Shown: piece by piece, positions 23,201 through 29,137 of the stretch
How positions within the stretch are numbered: position 1 is the first letter of the stretch
Layout of the letters: each line of letters opens with the position of its first letter
NCBI RefSeq assembly: GCF_002095435.2
Contig: NZ_MJEJ02000039.1
Coordinates: 94,663-158,662 of the forward strand
Direction: 5' to 3'
Source: Williamsia sp. 1138
GTDB taxonomy: Bacteria > Actinomycetota > Actinomycetes > Mycobacteriales > Mycobacteriaceae
DNA: 64,000 nt
Notes under the pieces: generated by a model
Database searches by the model: none
What the model was told of the DNA's origin: nothing
The model's input: only the letters and a program-made list of their open reading frames with translations
Translations under genes and position numbers: made by a program

Positions 23201-26200
23201 GGTGTCCGCCTCGAACCGGCCGAGATCGACGCGGCCCTGACGTCCCTTCCCGGTGTCGAACGGGCGACCACCGCGCTCTCGACCAGTGGCGTCGAACCGG
23301 TTCTCGCGTCCTGGCTCATCCCCGACCCGGACCACCCCTTCGACGCCGGATCGATCCGGGACCAGCTGCGCACGATCCTTCCCGGCACGCACATACCGAC
23401 GCACATCACCGTCGTGGACCACTTCCCGATGACGCCGAGTGGCAAGCTCGATCGCCGAGCGCTGCCCGCGCCGTCGCCGGTGAGCAACGACGTGGTGCCA
23501 CTCCAGACGCCCACCGAGATCACGCTTGCCGGGGTCTGGGCCGAGGTGCTCGGCGTGCCCGCCGAATCGCTGGGGCGCCAGAGCGAGTTCTTCGCCACCG
23601 GCGGTACGTCTTTGTCGGCGAGCCGAGTTGCCGGCCGGCTTCGTCAGCAGCTGGCCCGCGACGTGACGGTGCGACAGGTGCTCGACGCGCGCAGTCTCGC
23701 CGATCTCGCGGCATCCGTCGACCTGCTCGCACCGTCGCTGCCTTCGAGCGATGCACCCCATCACCGGCCTGTTCCTGCCGACCTCGGGTTGGCCTATCCG
23801 CAGCAACGGCTGTGGGTTCTGAACCGGATCGACCAGACCTCGACGGCCTATGTGATCCCGATGGTCCTGCGCCTCACCGGTGTACTCGACACCGAGCGGC
23901 TCGCCCACGCGGTGGCGGAACTGCAGCGTAGGCACGGAACCCTGCGGACCACATTCCCACAGACCTCGCGCGGGCCGAGGCAACTCGTCGGCGATCGCGC
24001 CGCGGTCCGGCCCGCGCCGGTGACCGACGTCCCCGGCGACGGTGTCGCGGGGCGGATCGCCGAACTGATCACCACGCCGTTCGATCTCACCGAAGAAGCG
24101 GGTTTCCGGGCCGAGGTGCTGGTCGCGGGCGAGGGGCAGGCCTGGCTGGTGATCGCGCTGCACCACGTGGCTGCCGACGGTTGGTCGATGCCGATCCTGC
24201 TCAGCGATCTCGTCGGTGCCTACTCCGGAGAACTCGCGCCCGAACAGGCCTTGACGTACGCAGACTTCACCCAATGGCAGGGTGCCCGCCTCGGCGATCC
24301 GGCCGACCCGTCGAGCCGATACGCGCAACAGATCGCATTCTGGCGTCGGGAGATGGTCGATGTGCCCGGCCCCGTGCATCTTCCGGGTCGAGCGACCGAC
24401 CTCGCCGACATCGGTGCTGGCGGAGCGGTTCACGGGACCGTCGATGCCGACACGCTGGCGTCGCTCACTGCAGTCGGGCAGGCAGAATCGTCCACCCTTT
24501 TCCACGTCACGCACACGGCGTTGGCCGCGCTGCTGGCGCAGCGGACAGGATCGCACAACCTCGTTGTCGGCGCACCGGTGCTCGGGCGTGACGACCCGGT
24601 ATGGGAACCGGTTGTGGGCATGTTCGTCAACACCCTGGCGCTGCGCACCGTCGTCGATCCCGAATCGACCGTCCGCGCGGCCCTGCGCCGCACCCGCGAC
24701 ACCGATCTGACCGCTCACGCGCACGCAGACGTGCCCTACGACGCGGTGGCGCGCGCCGTGAGCCCGGCCGGTCGGGCCGGGACCGCGGCCACCGCCGGCG
24801 CCGACCCCCTGATCTCGGTGCTCCTGGTCCATCAGGAAGCACTCGGTGCGATGACCTCCGACCACCTGGCCCTGCCCGGGCTCGAGGTCGAGATCCTTTC
24901 CGGCACAGCAGAGCTCGTGGCGCCGAAGTATGACCTGGAGTTCGTGCTGGCTGCCGGGGCCGGCGGCGCCCTCGACATCACGGTGGTGCACGGTCCGGCG
25001 ATTCCCGCCGTTCTGGCGAGCGAGTTGCTCGCCGAGTTCACACGCTTGCTGATCGCGGCGGCCACCGGACCGGATCAGCCGTTCCCCGTGGTCCACACGC
25101 ACGAGATCACCCCGCACCCCGAGCCTGCCGAGATGGCCGTCGCCGAGCCGCCGAACTGGTCGCCGGCAGCCGAAGACTCCGAGCTGGAGGGCATCGTCAC
25201 CGCCGCGATGGCCACGGTCCTGGGCCTGTCCGTCGCCGAGATCGACCGCGAGGCAAACTTTTTCGACATCGGTGGTACCTCGCTGTCCGCCACCCAGGTG
25301 GTCGCGATCATCGGGGAGGCCACGGCGACGGCAGTTCCGGTGAGGCACGTGTTCGCGGCGCCCTCGCCAATCGCTCTGACGTCGCTGCTGGTGCAGTCGG
25401 AAACGCCGGGCGTCGAGGCACTTCCACCGCTGACCGGTGTCGGTGCGCCTCCCGACCTCGGACCGGTGCCACTCTCGCCCGCCCAACACCGGCTGTGGCT
25501 CATCCAGCAGATGTTGCCCGAGCGTCCGCTGTACGCGGTGCCGGTCGTGGTCGGTGTGCCCACCGGCGCCGACCCCCAGTCCGCATGGAGCGCGGTCGCT
25601 GCCCGGCACGCGCCCCTGCGCACCATCTACCCGGAGCGCAGTGGCGCACCCGTGCAGCTCACGCTCGACGACATCCCGCCGATCACCGACCTCGGCGACC
25701 ACGACTTGACCGATGCCGTCGCGACCTTGCTGGCAACGCCTTTCGATCTGACCGCATCCGTACCGGTCCGGCCTGCGCTGGTCGATCAGTCCGGACACAG
25801 GTTCCTGGTGATCGTCGCCCACCACATCGCGATGGACGGTGAATCGGCCGCGGTGCTCCGCCGGGACCTCGACGCCGCCTTGGCAGGCCGTGCGCTACCA
25901 CCGCTACCCGTCGACTACGGCCAGGTGTCGCGCTGGCAGAACGTCGTCAACGCCAGAACACGCGAGGCGATGCTGAGCTACTGGGCGCAGTCGCTGGCCG
26001 GATATCCGGGAGTGCTCGAACTGCCCGACTGCGCTCCTCGGGATCCGCAGCGGTCACTGAGCACCGCGACCGTGGTGGTACCCGTCGACGAGGCGACCAC
26101 CGAGGCGGTCGCGCTCACCGCCCGCCGTCGCGGTGTCAGCGAATTCCACGTCTACCACGCAGCTCTGGCACTCACGCTCTCGATTGCGTGCGGTACTGAC

Positions 26201-29137
26201 GATGTCGCCGTCGGCACGCCGGTGTCGCTTCGCCGGCATCCGGAGACCGCGGACATGGTCGGCATGTTCGTCTCGACGGTGGCGCTGCGGACCACGCTCC
26301 ACACCGGAATGACGACAGACGATCTTCTCGAACTCGTCCGCGACACCGATCTGGCTGCGCTCGATCATGCGCTGCTGCCGTTCGATGAGGTGGTGGCACA
26401 GCAGGATCCGATCCGAGAGCTGGGCAGACATCCCGTCGTCCAGGTGACTTTGTCGGTCAATGACGAACCCGGCGGCCACGTACCCGATGAGCTGAGCCCG
26501 AACTCGGAGTTCGATCTGCAGGTGACCGTCGGCCGCGACGCCGCGATGTTCACCCGCGCGACCGCGCTCTATGACAAGCGCGCCATCGAGACCCTCGCGC
26601 TGCGCTGGAAGGTGGCGCTGCGGTTGATCGTCGCCGACGAGGTCACGTCGCTCGAGGCGGCCGATCTGCGCACCGAAGAGGAGCGGGCCGACCGATTGCA
26701 CCGCATCCCCAGCCGACCCGAGGTGACACTGGGAGAGATGCTGCAGGATTCGCTGCGCAGGCGTCCCGACGCGGTGGCCGTCGACGACGGCGTCATCGCC
26801 GCCACCTACGCGCAACTCGACCACTGGTCGGCAGCTGTTGCCGCAGACCTGCAGGCTGCCGGGGTCGAGTGGGGTGACCCGGTGGCGATGATGTTGCCGC
26901 GCAGCGTGGAATCGGTGGTGGCATTCTGGGCCATCGCACGACTCGGCGCGGTGTACGTCCCGGTCGACCCGCGATACCCGTCCGAACGCATCGAACGGAT
27001 GATCGCGGTCAGCGGCGCGCAGGTCGCGGTGGCGGCGTCGAACGCGGCCCACCACTGCCGTTTTCAGGTACCGGTGGCCGCACCCGACGACAACGCGCGC
27101 GTTGCCGGGTGGACGCCGATGCGCGTCGACGGCGCCGCCTACCTCCTGTTCACCTCCGGTACCACGGGCACCCCGAACGGTGTCGTGGTCTCGCACCGGG
27201 GATTGCGCAATCTGGTGGAGCCGGCGGTGTTCTCCGCCACCGACGACGACCGCGTCGCCCACCTCGCCAGCCCGAGTTTCGATGCGTCGATTCTGGAGAT
27301 GGTGTGGGCGTTCGCGTCCGGGGTGACCCTCGCCGTCGTCCCCGCCGACGACACCAGCGGCCGGACTCTCACCGACCAATTACGGCTCCTGGGCGTCACG
27401 CAGGCTTTTGCCACCCCATCGGTGCTGGCGACCCTCGACGAGACCGCGCTGCCCGCCCTGCGTGCGCTGTTCGTCGGTGGCGAGGCATGCCCTCCGGAGC
27501 TCGTCCGGCGGTGGAGCCACGGTCGGACTCTGACGAACCTGTACGGACCAACAGAGACCACCGTTCTCGGTACCGCGCGTGGCTCGATGCAGGCCGAGAG
27601 CGCGGCCGTGATCGGTCGCGGAGTGCCCGGATTGCGCAGCCATGTACTCGACTCACATCTGCGTCCGACTCCGGACGGAGCCGTCGGCGAGCTGTATTTC
27701 ACCGGCTCGGCATTGGCGATCGGATACCGCCGGGACCCGGCACTCACCGCCGCTCGGTTCGTGGCGGCGCCCGGGGGTGAGCGGATGTACCGCACCGGAG
27801 ACCTGGTGCGCCGGTTGGAAAGTGGTGATCTCGAATATCTCGGCCGGGCCGACCGTCAAGTCAAGATCCGCGGCCAGCGGATCGAGCCCGGCGAAGTCGA
27901 TGCCGCACTGGTCGCCGCCGGTGCGCGCAGCGCGGCCACCGTGTTGCGCACCGGCCCCACCGGGCCCGTCCTGGTGTCGTACGTAATCACTGCCGATTCC
28001 ACCGATTCGACTCCGGAGCGCTTCATGGACGTCCTGGTCTCGCAACTCCCTCATCACCTCGTGCCGGCCGCCGTCGTCCTGGTCCCGGAGCTGCCGCGCA
28101 CACCGGTGGGCAAACTCGACACCGCTGCGCTTTCCGAACCGGTGTGGACCGTGGCCGGCGGCGAACCCCGTACCCCGACCGAAGCTTCCGTGGTCGAGGT
28201 CTTCCGCGACGTCGTCGGCAACCACGAACTCGGCATCTACGACGACTTCTTCGCGGTCGGCGGTAATTCGCTGCTGCTGGCCTCCGCGGCCGCGGCACTC
28301 ACCGGCCGCCTCGGCCGACCGGTGCCGGCAGCTGTCCTGTTCGCGCAGACGACACCCGTGGCGCTGGCCGCCGTCCTCGATCAATACGCAGACCTGACAG
28401 CGGGTCTGGGCGCGGTCGTGGACCTCTCCACCGATCGGACAGGCACCCCGTTGTGGTGCATCCACCCGATCAGTGGGCTGGTGAACGACTACCGTCCCCT
28501 CGCCGCCGGGCTGCCGATGCCGGTGCTCGGGCTGCAGATGCCCGGGCTCGACGACCCGGCCGCACCCCACCTGTTGACCATCGAAGAGATGGCGGCACAC
28601 CACGTGGCGACGATCCGCAGCACCCAGCCGAGTGGCCCTTACCGACTTCTCGGGTGGTCGCTCGGTGCGGTCCTCGCACACGAGGTGACCCGCCAGCTCA
28701 CGGCGTCCGGCGCCGTCGTGGAGACACTCGTACTGCTCGATCCCCGCCTTGATCACGAGGCGGCCCGCGGTGCGACCATCGACGCGTCGCTGGAGGTGGC
28801 GCTACGAGCCATCGATCCCGAGAGATTCGAGCAGTACCGGGTACGCTGCGTCGAGGCGATCACCGCCGCCGCAGCCTATCAGCCAGGGCCTTCCCGGGCG
28901 GAGAGAACGATTCTTGTAGCAGCACAGGACAATCCGGACCCCACTCAATGGCAAGCGCTGCTCGCCGGGCCGATGAACCTCGAACGAGTGCCCGTCGCGC
29001 ATCATGCGATGGGTGGCGAAGAGGCGATGACCGCGATCGCCGCAGTGGTGGCAGGTCACATCGATGCTCCCGTCTCGGACCGGCTGAGCAGCAACACAGA
29101 TCTCGACATCAACGATGGCACCAGGAGAGAGAATTGA
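11237..29137 (+). CDS. Giant six-module nonribosomal peptide synthetase with one A-less module and terminal TE
   Basis: Single polypeptide of 5966 residues with order C-A-T, C-A-T, C-A-T, C-A-T, C-T, C-A-T-TE. All six C domains keep HHxxxDG (His pairs near residues 136, 1176, 2232, 3290, 4309, 4862). Carrier serines are at 995, 2035, 3109, 4125, 4682 and 5678. There are five A domains and no epimerase, methyltransferase or oxidase domain. An N-terminal C domain is usual when the peptide is N-acylated, so a lipopeptide is likely. The TE has GWSLG with Ser5808. Predicted release is a peptide of about five or six residues, linear or cyclised. No MbtH-like gene or acyl-AMP ligase is visible. The DUF4012 gene starts on its stop codon (TTGA). 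Confidence 0.95.
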   Translation: MGMVLRQQLTRAQRALWSAQQAMPLCPINIAEYVELTGDIDPELLRTVTQEVGRQTGIAFTRFEQTSSGIEQVIDHDLSGDITVSDLRGESEPMNAAQEWMRADYTRPVDLFTDRLMASAILRVADDRWLFYQRGHHLTFDGTGAFKTLKLVATAYNQQLAGGSVDAIPAADLTGLAQADIDYRASSRYEKDREYWRGHVAELTSPASLSHRVGHAGADPLRVSCVIPADLMELLQRAESTLKTSLPVLVAAAATGYLSRMTARDDVALSLPVAGRTTATLRNTYSTVSNVVPLRTGVGTRSTLASAVATTQGAMMGALRHQRFRFEDIRELMGGATSSLAAREFAGPLLNLMLAVDPLQFGDATGSLHILTTSAVDDLAVNLYRTGNPHDSNEFRFDLEANPNRYSLDELRGHHGRLLAFIESFAATAVSAPDATVDDLPLLSRIEQDRVPLAAAPPPCATTLPQLLDDAAIRHSDRPALHAGWAHWTYDALAARSRQLAHILQARGARPGTIVAIGTGRGLDQVLSFWAVAHTGATIMQLDPAHPAQRIIAQVANANPVVILTASGGIEAEDDDRWFDLTHVDLASSSDAPVVLERPVQLADVAYLVYTSGSTGTPKGVQVTHRGLAALMQQQRHLGADDVSRVSGLASPAFDASIFEILFAAAGGGALCPAPAGVVGGAELAEFLNSGSVTHTVITPSVLASMDPAALRDDVCTTLMLAGEACPPDVVRHWGTGRKVFNLYGPAESTVMATATGTLPASGTERPPIGTPIEGMSCFVLDRRLRPVPPGAVGDLYLAGPALAQGYSKRSDLTAAAFIANPWDGQGSRMYRTGDRVRWSENFTELHYVGRSDDQVQIRGVRVEPGEVAMAAMTHPAVQQAAAIVVGDDADARLALYIASPDEDRRLIKRVRNHISQRLPTSMWPAHIVQLDALPITTTGKLDRDALPHPADVETRTHRAAVTASERILAEAISDVLTITNPSMDDDILALGGSSLDATRIVARIKAVTGSTLGVRDVLEAADLAELAEVIDRTASGPRRADAVVGRSPRPRASSGQMSLILADRLQPGSTANHLRAAIELRGSLDRDALIAAIADVVERHEALRTIIRVVTDGTAWQEIVGVSEALFAADFDPETPETDFDLLSAEAIDPTVRPPLALRLKIIDPDVHQLLVRTHHAAVDGWSLGVIVADLATAYRARIAGAAPAWVPTTQYIDAGVDARVASEVSTAQLERWQRRLENLPSRPELPTDLSGARGQTGPAPAAVVRRALGPEMSAALNQAATQRGTSTFAWLHACLAVSLARYTGADDLVIVVPQAGRSGPDLDNAVGMYVNPVATRIRIAAADTFDDVLVQSTDAIDFALDNADVPFSTVASAVEPRRDITVSPLADILLTYQNQPLGQWTVDDLQIEVHPADSRHARAALQWSVDDTADGLRVELTYRSDLFSQSMAAALCHAYVTAIAQSVAVPNSFPAQLVPGTQASARSVVRPVGGTLVDRIRDIARQTPYAPALTFGEETRDYGRLVADAETLASELQDVGVGRGDLVAVALPRNADALVAQLAVMWVGAAYVPIDPDYPQQRIAAILEDANPRAAVVGSSTRHHFPDSMPRVDLDDRRVSTQSSTPFTPVDITPSDGAYVIFTSGSTGRPKGVSVTHGNAIALLDAARQSYTFTPDDVFSCTHSTAFDVSVFEIFAAWTSGARVVLVDRPTVLDPQLLWPLLRQSGVTILSQTPSAFYPLAAVATRDADPGQLRAVVFAGEALRPARLLDWRATFGERVLLSNMYGITETTVHLTIGPVTPSDPRSLIGEPLAGTSLMILDRHLQPVPVGVWGELYACGPQVTRGYVGRPALTAERFVACPEGLGGGRMYRSGDIVRMTIDGDLEYRGRSDRQVQVRGHRVEPGDIAAALTTIPGVAEAEVLIRNTESAGGGDITGYVRLRTDDPTDEVADEDGLRVAAGQVLPGYLVPARIVVVERWPLNASGKRDLAALPVPAVHAEPVDDGAISPVRAIVAEVLKIDPGTIGPNVGLFDLGANSLSAMHIALLLSERTGRDVGVRMVADSTSIADLETAVDSAPRHTNAGLPMGQTSPPPPTPQQRALWVLSRIDAGSAVYHLPAVLDLPGAATPRTVVDALTDVVARHEVLRTVLADNAGLPQPQLLPIDRVRNQLSGLLSPRPLPAAHAATNLQAEALRPFDLATDLPWRADLFSAEPGAVQNEAQGAAPTLRLLLVAHHVAVDGWSMTVLAEDFGRALRARIADTAPTWPAPAAQYRDHAWAATKALGTPGHSSAYRDQLLDHWSRVLDGAPIHLQLPFQSNPAQMPSGPEPAQYLDVAVSERTRAALQQLAVGESASVFHVLHAALAATLGQFTGTDDIVIGTPTAGRTTDMMSAVGMFVQTVVLRSDTAPAASLRTAIRLSHNVVTDAIAHAEVSFEEVKEQLAPPRTLDSDAYLDVMIAYQLAPTSPAERDVTLTPLRVGQARVPLEFTITDNGEGAPLQITLTYGLWHVRPAMAQRLIGALVRTIEAMAAAVNPATVTMHELTAPDTEHLAGAQTPAVLAPRDDFVDVTEAIVLRSHTHPDAVAVIDGDGAVTYSELVSRAIDVAGVLRDRGVGRGDFVAVLADRRTDTVVAMVGVLLVGAGYVPIEPTYPAERIAGILRDARPAAVLGASRYATAATGLADIVDVGSTAPSPAALDDLRESATSPRPDDPAYVIYTSGSTGTPKGVVITRSNMASLLEAALSTIDAGADDVWTWFHSAAFDFSVWEIFGPLTSGGRVVVVDHDTAREPAALVNVLNRHAITILNQTPTAFSRLLQLPTATTGNGEALPESLRVVLFGGEALDPKALAAWHARHHHVRLVNMYGITETTVHASVTDVDVTDSRSLIGSALPGVGLVVLDRYLRPQPVGATGELYVTGPQVTAGYANMPGLTATRFIATPWGTAGSRMYRTGDLARWVDDSRLEYLGRGDQQLKIRGHRIEPGEITAVLRAQSGVTDAKVLLRNRDRVGEEVLVAYVVVDGADVSATQLRTACAAILPAHLVPAQVQIIDDWPLTSTGKLDVVRLPDLTAPETSRPLHGTEVAVAAVVAQVLEIEAGAIGPDTNFFELGGNSLSAARLSAAISAATGADLPVRAIFEQPTISLLASDIDTASVRPRALPVATPVRRERPSRLPLTAQQQALWLNWQLDPERTDYNLGGLVPMADMSTERIEALVRTLVARHESLRTRFPADSAGPRQQLVDTVEVDTSAQVVADPMAALAELDRPFDLENELPWRIAVFESPMGGVELAVVVHHIVVDGESVRVLHAEAAALAAGIELPPASLDYGDYTAWAGESLAHNGQVLRQYWEGVFAEPVSRPQLPGLRPPVAEIGPATIAEVVIAPARMRQLREQAQAHHSSPFMVVHAVLAVLLARLGDEPDVVVGTVAAGRDTPEFAGTVGMLARTVLLRTTIDIERPFSAVVRQVTRTDLDSLAHGAYPAEAIADLADPEHRRGVRPVVDVFLADLGTALEGNHTNVERPYARFGLDLTVAEVGDALQIRLAYSQSRMDTADAELFVDRLANLLYAVLDDPAAPPARHLVGATGDLDSIPRLTDFEPLPDLLRRSVMAQPMATAVEDDAWLLSYRDLDSISTTVARALIARGVGAGDVVAICVQRSAWSVLATWAIAKTGAAFVTLGVNDSQTRQRSMARAAGATIGLHGPGEQPALSAVDWLDLAEIGRDAGEAGEFSDDERRRPIRPDDVAYVIFTSGSTGEPKGVSVTHAGLPALVDAVIAHVELTPDSRVLHNYATTFDAHLIELIPAFAAGATVVVCPPAVIGGTELAELLTRRAITTFFSTPAVMATIDPEPLSTVRIVATGGEALRESVAARWSPGRRIVNFYGPTEATIAATANPAVLPAPVIPIGRSMAAAAAYILDHRLRPVPHGIVGELYLAGPALARGYTGATGVTSTRFVANPFDHNGSRMYRTGDLVHRNAAGDIVVHGRSDEQLKIRGVRLEPAEIDAALTSLPGVERATTALSTSGVEPVLASWLIPDPDHPFDAGSIRDQLRTILPGTHIPTHITVVDHFPMTPSGKLDRRALPAPSPVSNDVVPLQTPTEITLAGVWAEVLGVPAESLGRQSEFFATGGTSLSASRVAGRLRQQLARDVTVRQVLDARSLADLAASVDLLAPSLPSSDAPHHRPVPADLGLAYPQQRLWVLNRIDQTSTAYVIPMVLRLTGVLDTERLAHAVAELQRRHGTLRTTFPQTSRGPRQLVGDRAAVRPAPVTDVPGDGVAGRIAELITTPFDLTEEAGFRAEVLVAGEGQAWLVIALHHVAADGWSMPILLSDLVGAYSGELAPEQALTYADFTQWQGARLGDPADPSSRYAQQIAFWRREMVDVPGPVHLPGRATDLADIGAGGAVHGTVDADTLASLTAVGQAESSTLFHVTHTALAALLAQRTGSHNLVVGAPVLGRDDPVWEPVVGMFVNTLALRTVVDPESTVRAALRRTRDTDLTAHAHADVPYDAVARAVSPAGRAGTAATAGADPLISVLLVHQEALGAMTSDHLALPGLEVEILSGTAELVAPKYDLEFVLAAGAGGALDITVVHGPAIPAVLASELLAEFTRLLIAAATGPDQPFPVVHTHEITPHPEPAEMAVAEPPNWSPAAEDSELEGIVTAAMATVLGLSVAEIDREANFFDIGGTSLSATQVVAIIGEATATAVPVRHVFAAPSPIALTSLLVQSETPGVEALPPLTGVGAPPDLGPVPLSPAQHRLWLIQQMLPERPLYAVPVVVGVPTGADPQSAWSAVAARHAPLRTIYPERSGAPVQLTLDDIPPITDLGDHDLTDAVATLLATPFDLTASVPVRPALVDQSGHRFLVIVAHHIAMDGESAAVLRRDLDAALAGRALPPLPVDYGQVSRWQNVVNARTREAMLSYWAQSLAGYPGVLELPDCAPRDPQRSLSTATVVVPVDEATTEAVALTARRRGVSEFHVYHAALALTLSIACGTDDVAVGTPVSLRRHPETADMVGMFVSTVALRTTLHTGMTTDDLLELVRDTDLAALDHALLPFDEVVAQQDPIRELGRHPVVQVTLSVNDEPGGHVPDELSPNSEFDLQVTVGRDAAMFTRATALYDKRAIETLALRWKVALRLIVADEVTSLEAADLRTEEERADRLHRIPSRPEVTLGEMLQDSLRRRPDAVAVDDGVIAATYAQLDHWSAAVAADLQAAGVEWGDPVAMMLPRSVESVVAFWAIARLGAVYVPVDPRYPSERIERMIAVSGAQVAVAASNAAHHCRFQVPVAAPDDNARVAGWTPMRVDGAAYLLFTSGTTGTPNGVVVSHRGLRNLVEPAVFSATDDDRVAHLASPSFDASILEMVWAFASGVTLAVVPADDTSGRTLTDQLRLLGVTQAFATPSVLATLDETALPALRALFVGGEACPPELVRRWSHGRTLTNLYGPTETTVLGTARGSMQAESAAVIGRGVPGLRSHVLDSHLRPTPDGAVGELYFTGSALAIGYRRDPALTAARFVAAPGGERMYRTGDLVRRLESGDLEYLGRADRQVKIRGQRIEPGEVDAALVAAGARSAATVLRTGPTGPVLVSYVITADSTDSTPERFMDVLVSQLPHHLVPAAVVLVPELPRTPVGKLDTAALSEPVWTVAGGEPRTPTEASVVEVFRDVVGNHELGIYDDFFAVGGNSLLLASAAAALTGRLGRPVPAAVLFAQTTPVALAAVLDQYADLTAGLGAVVDLSTDRTGTPLWCIHPISGLVNDYRPLAAGLPMPVLGLQMPGLDDPAAPHLLTIEEMAAHHVATIRSTQPSGPYRLLGWSLGAVLAHEVTRQLTASGAVVETLVLLDPRLDHEAARGATIDASLEVALRAIDPERFEQYRVRCVEAITAAAAYQPGPSRAERTILVAAQDNPDPTQWQALLAGPMNLERVPVAHHAMGGEEAMTAIAAVVAGHIDAPVSDRLSSNTDLDINDGTRREN
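11264..14340 (+). other. NRPS module 1 (C-A-PCP)
   Basis: C1 covers about residues 10-440 with HHLTFDG near 136; being first, it is probably a starter C domain that attaches an acyl group. A1 covers about 462-960, with TSGSTGTPKG (A3) near 610 and TTGKLD (A10) before the carrier. Reading the PheA-type pocket positions by eye from FDASIFE, VITPS, LMLAGE and LYGPAESTVM gives D-A-F-V-M-A-L-V-M-K, which I cannot assign to a residue. PCP1 has GGSSL with Ser995. Confidence 0.8.
14395..17460 (+). other. NRPS module 2 (C-A-PCP)
   Basis: C2 (about 1053-1480) has HHAAVDG at 1176-1182. A2 (about 1495-1985) has TSGSTGRPKG near 1641 and ASGKRD at A10. The pocket read from FDVSVFE, ILSQTP, VVFAGE and MYGITETTVH is D-V-F-S-V-A-M-V-H-K. 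It shares the last four positions with threonine codes but differs at 236, 239 and 278, so specificity is left open. PCP2 uses GANSL (Ser2035), with Ala for the usual second Gly. Confidence 0.78.
17500..20690 (+). other. NRPS module 3 (C-A-PCP), threonine predicted
   Basis: C3 (about 2088-2540) has HHVAVDG from 2232. A3 (about 2561-3060) gives the pocket D-F-W-N-L-G-M-V-H-K from FDFSVWE, ILNQTP, VLFGGE and MYGITETTVH. This differs from the classical threonine code DFWNIGMVHK only by Leu for Ile, so threonine is a strong prediction. PCP3 has GGNSL with Ser3109. A threonine hydroxyl at position 3 could serve as nucleophile for TE macrolactonisation. Confidence 0.85.
20735..23735 (+). other. NRPS module 4 (C-A-PCP)
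   Basis: C4 (about 3166-3585) has HHIVVDGES from 3290, sharing DGES rather than DGWS with C6 only. A4 (about 3592-4085) has TSGSTGEPKG near 3744 and PSGKLD at A10. The pocket read from FDAHLIE, FFSTP, VATGGE and FYGPTEATIA is D-A-I-F-A-G-F-I-A-K; the His after FDA is unusual. Specificity is not assigned. PCP4 has GGTSL with Ser4125. Confidence 0.78.
23779..25400 (+). other. NRPS module 5 (C-PCP, no adenylation domain)
   Basis: C5 covers about residues 4181-4615, with intact HHVAADG from 4309. Only about 30 residues of Pro/Glu-rich linker separate it from PCP5 (about 4646-4720, GGTSL, Ser4682). None of the A-domain core motifs (TSGSTG, YGPTE, GKLD) occurs between them, so the A domain is absent, not degenerate. 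Both remaining domains look active. PCP5 must be loaded by another A domain of this protein, by an enzyme in trans, or not at all. Confidence 0.88.
25460..29090 (+). other. NRPS module 6 (C-A-PCP) and thioesterase
   Basis: C6 (about 4741-5150) has HHIAMDGES. The last A domain (about 5163-5630) has an altered P-loop, TSGTTGTPNG, with Asn5314 in place of the usual Lys, but keeps PVGKLD at A10. The pocket read from FDASILE, FATPS, LFVGGE and LYGPTETTVL is D-A-L-F-F-G-L-V-L-K, suggesting a small-to-medium aliphatic residue at low confidence. PCP6 has GGNSL (Ser5678). The TE starts about 5733 and has GWSLG (Ser5808), LLDPR for the acid region and a late HHAMGGEE segment with the candidate His. Confidence 0.85.

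Noticed and set aside
22835..25825. Long minus-strand open frame of 996 codons opposite the NRPS
   Set aside because: It is antisense to conserved C and PCP domains, is full of Arg/Gly/Val as expected from reversed GC-rich codons, and has no family motif.
25460..26690. C6 as an epimerisation or heterocyclisation domain because of its HHIAMDGES variant
   Set aside because: It has the HHxxxDG pattern at the normal place, not the DxxxxD of cyclisation domains, and lies before an A domain, as a normal condensation domain does.
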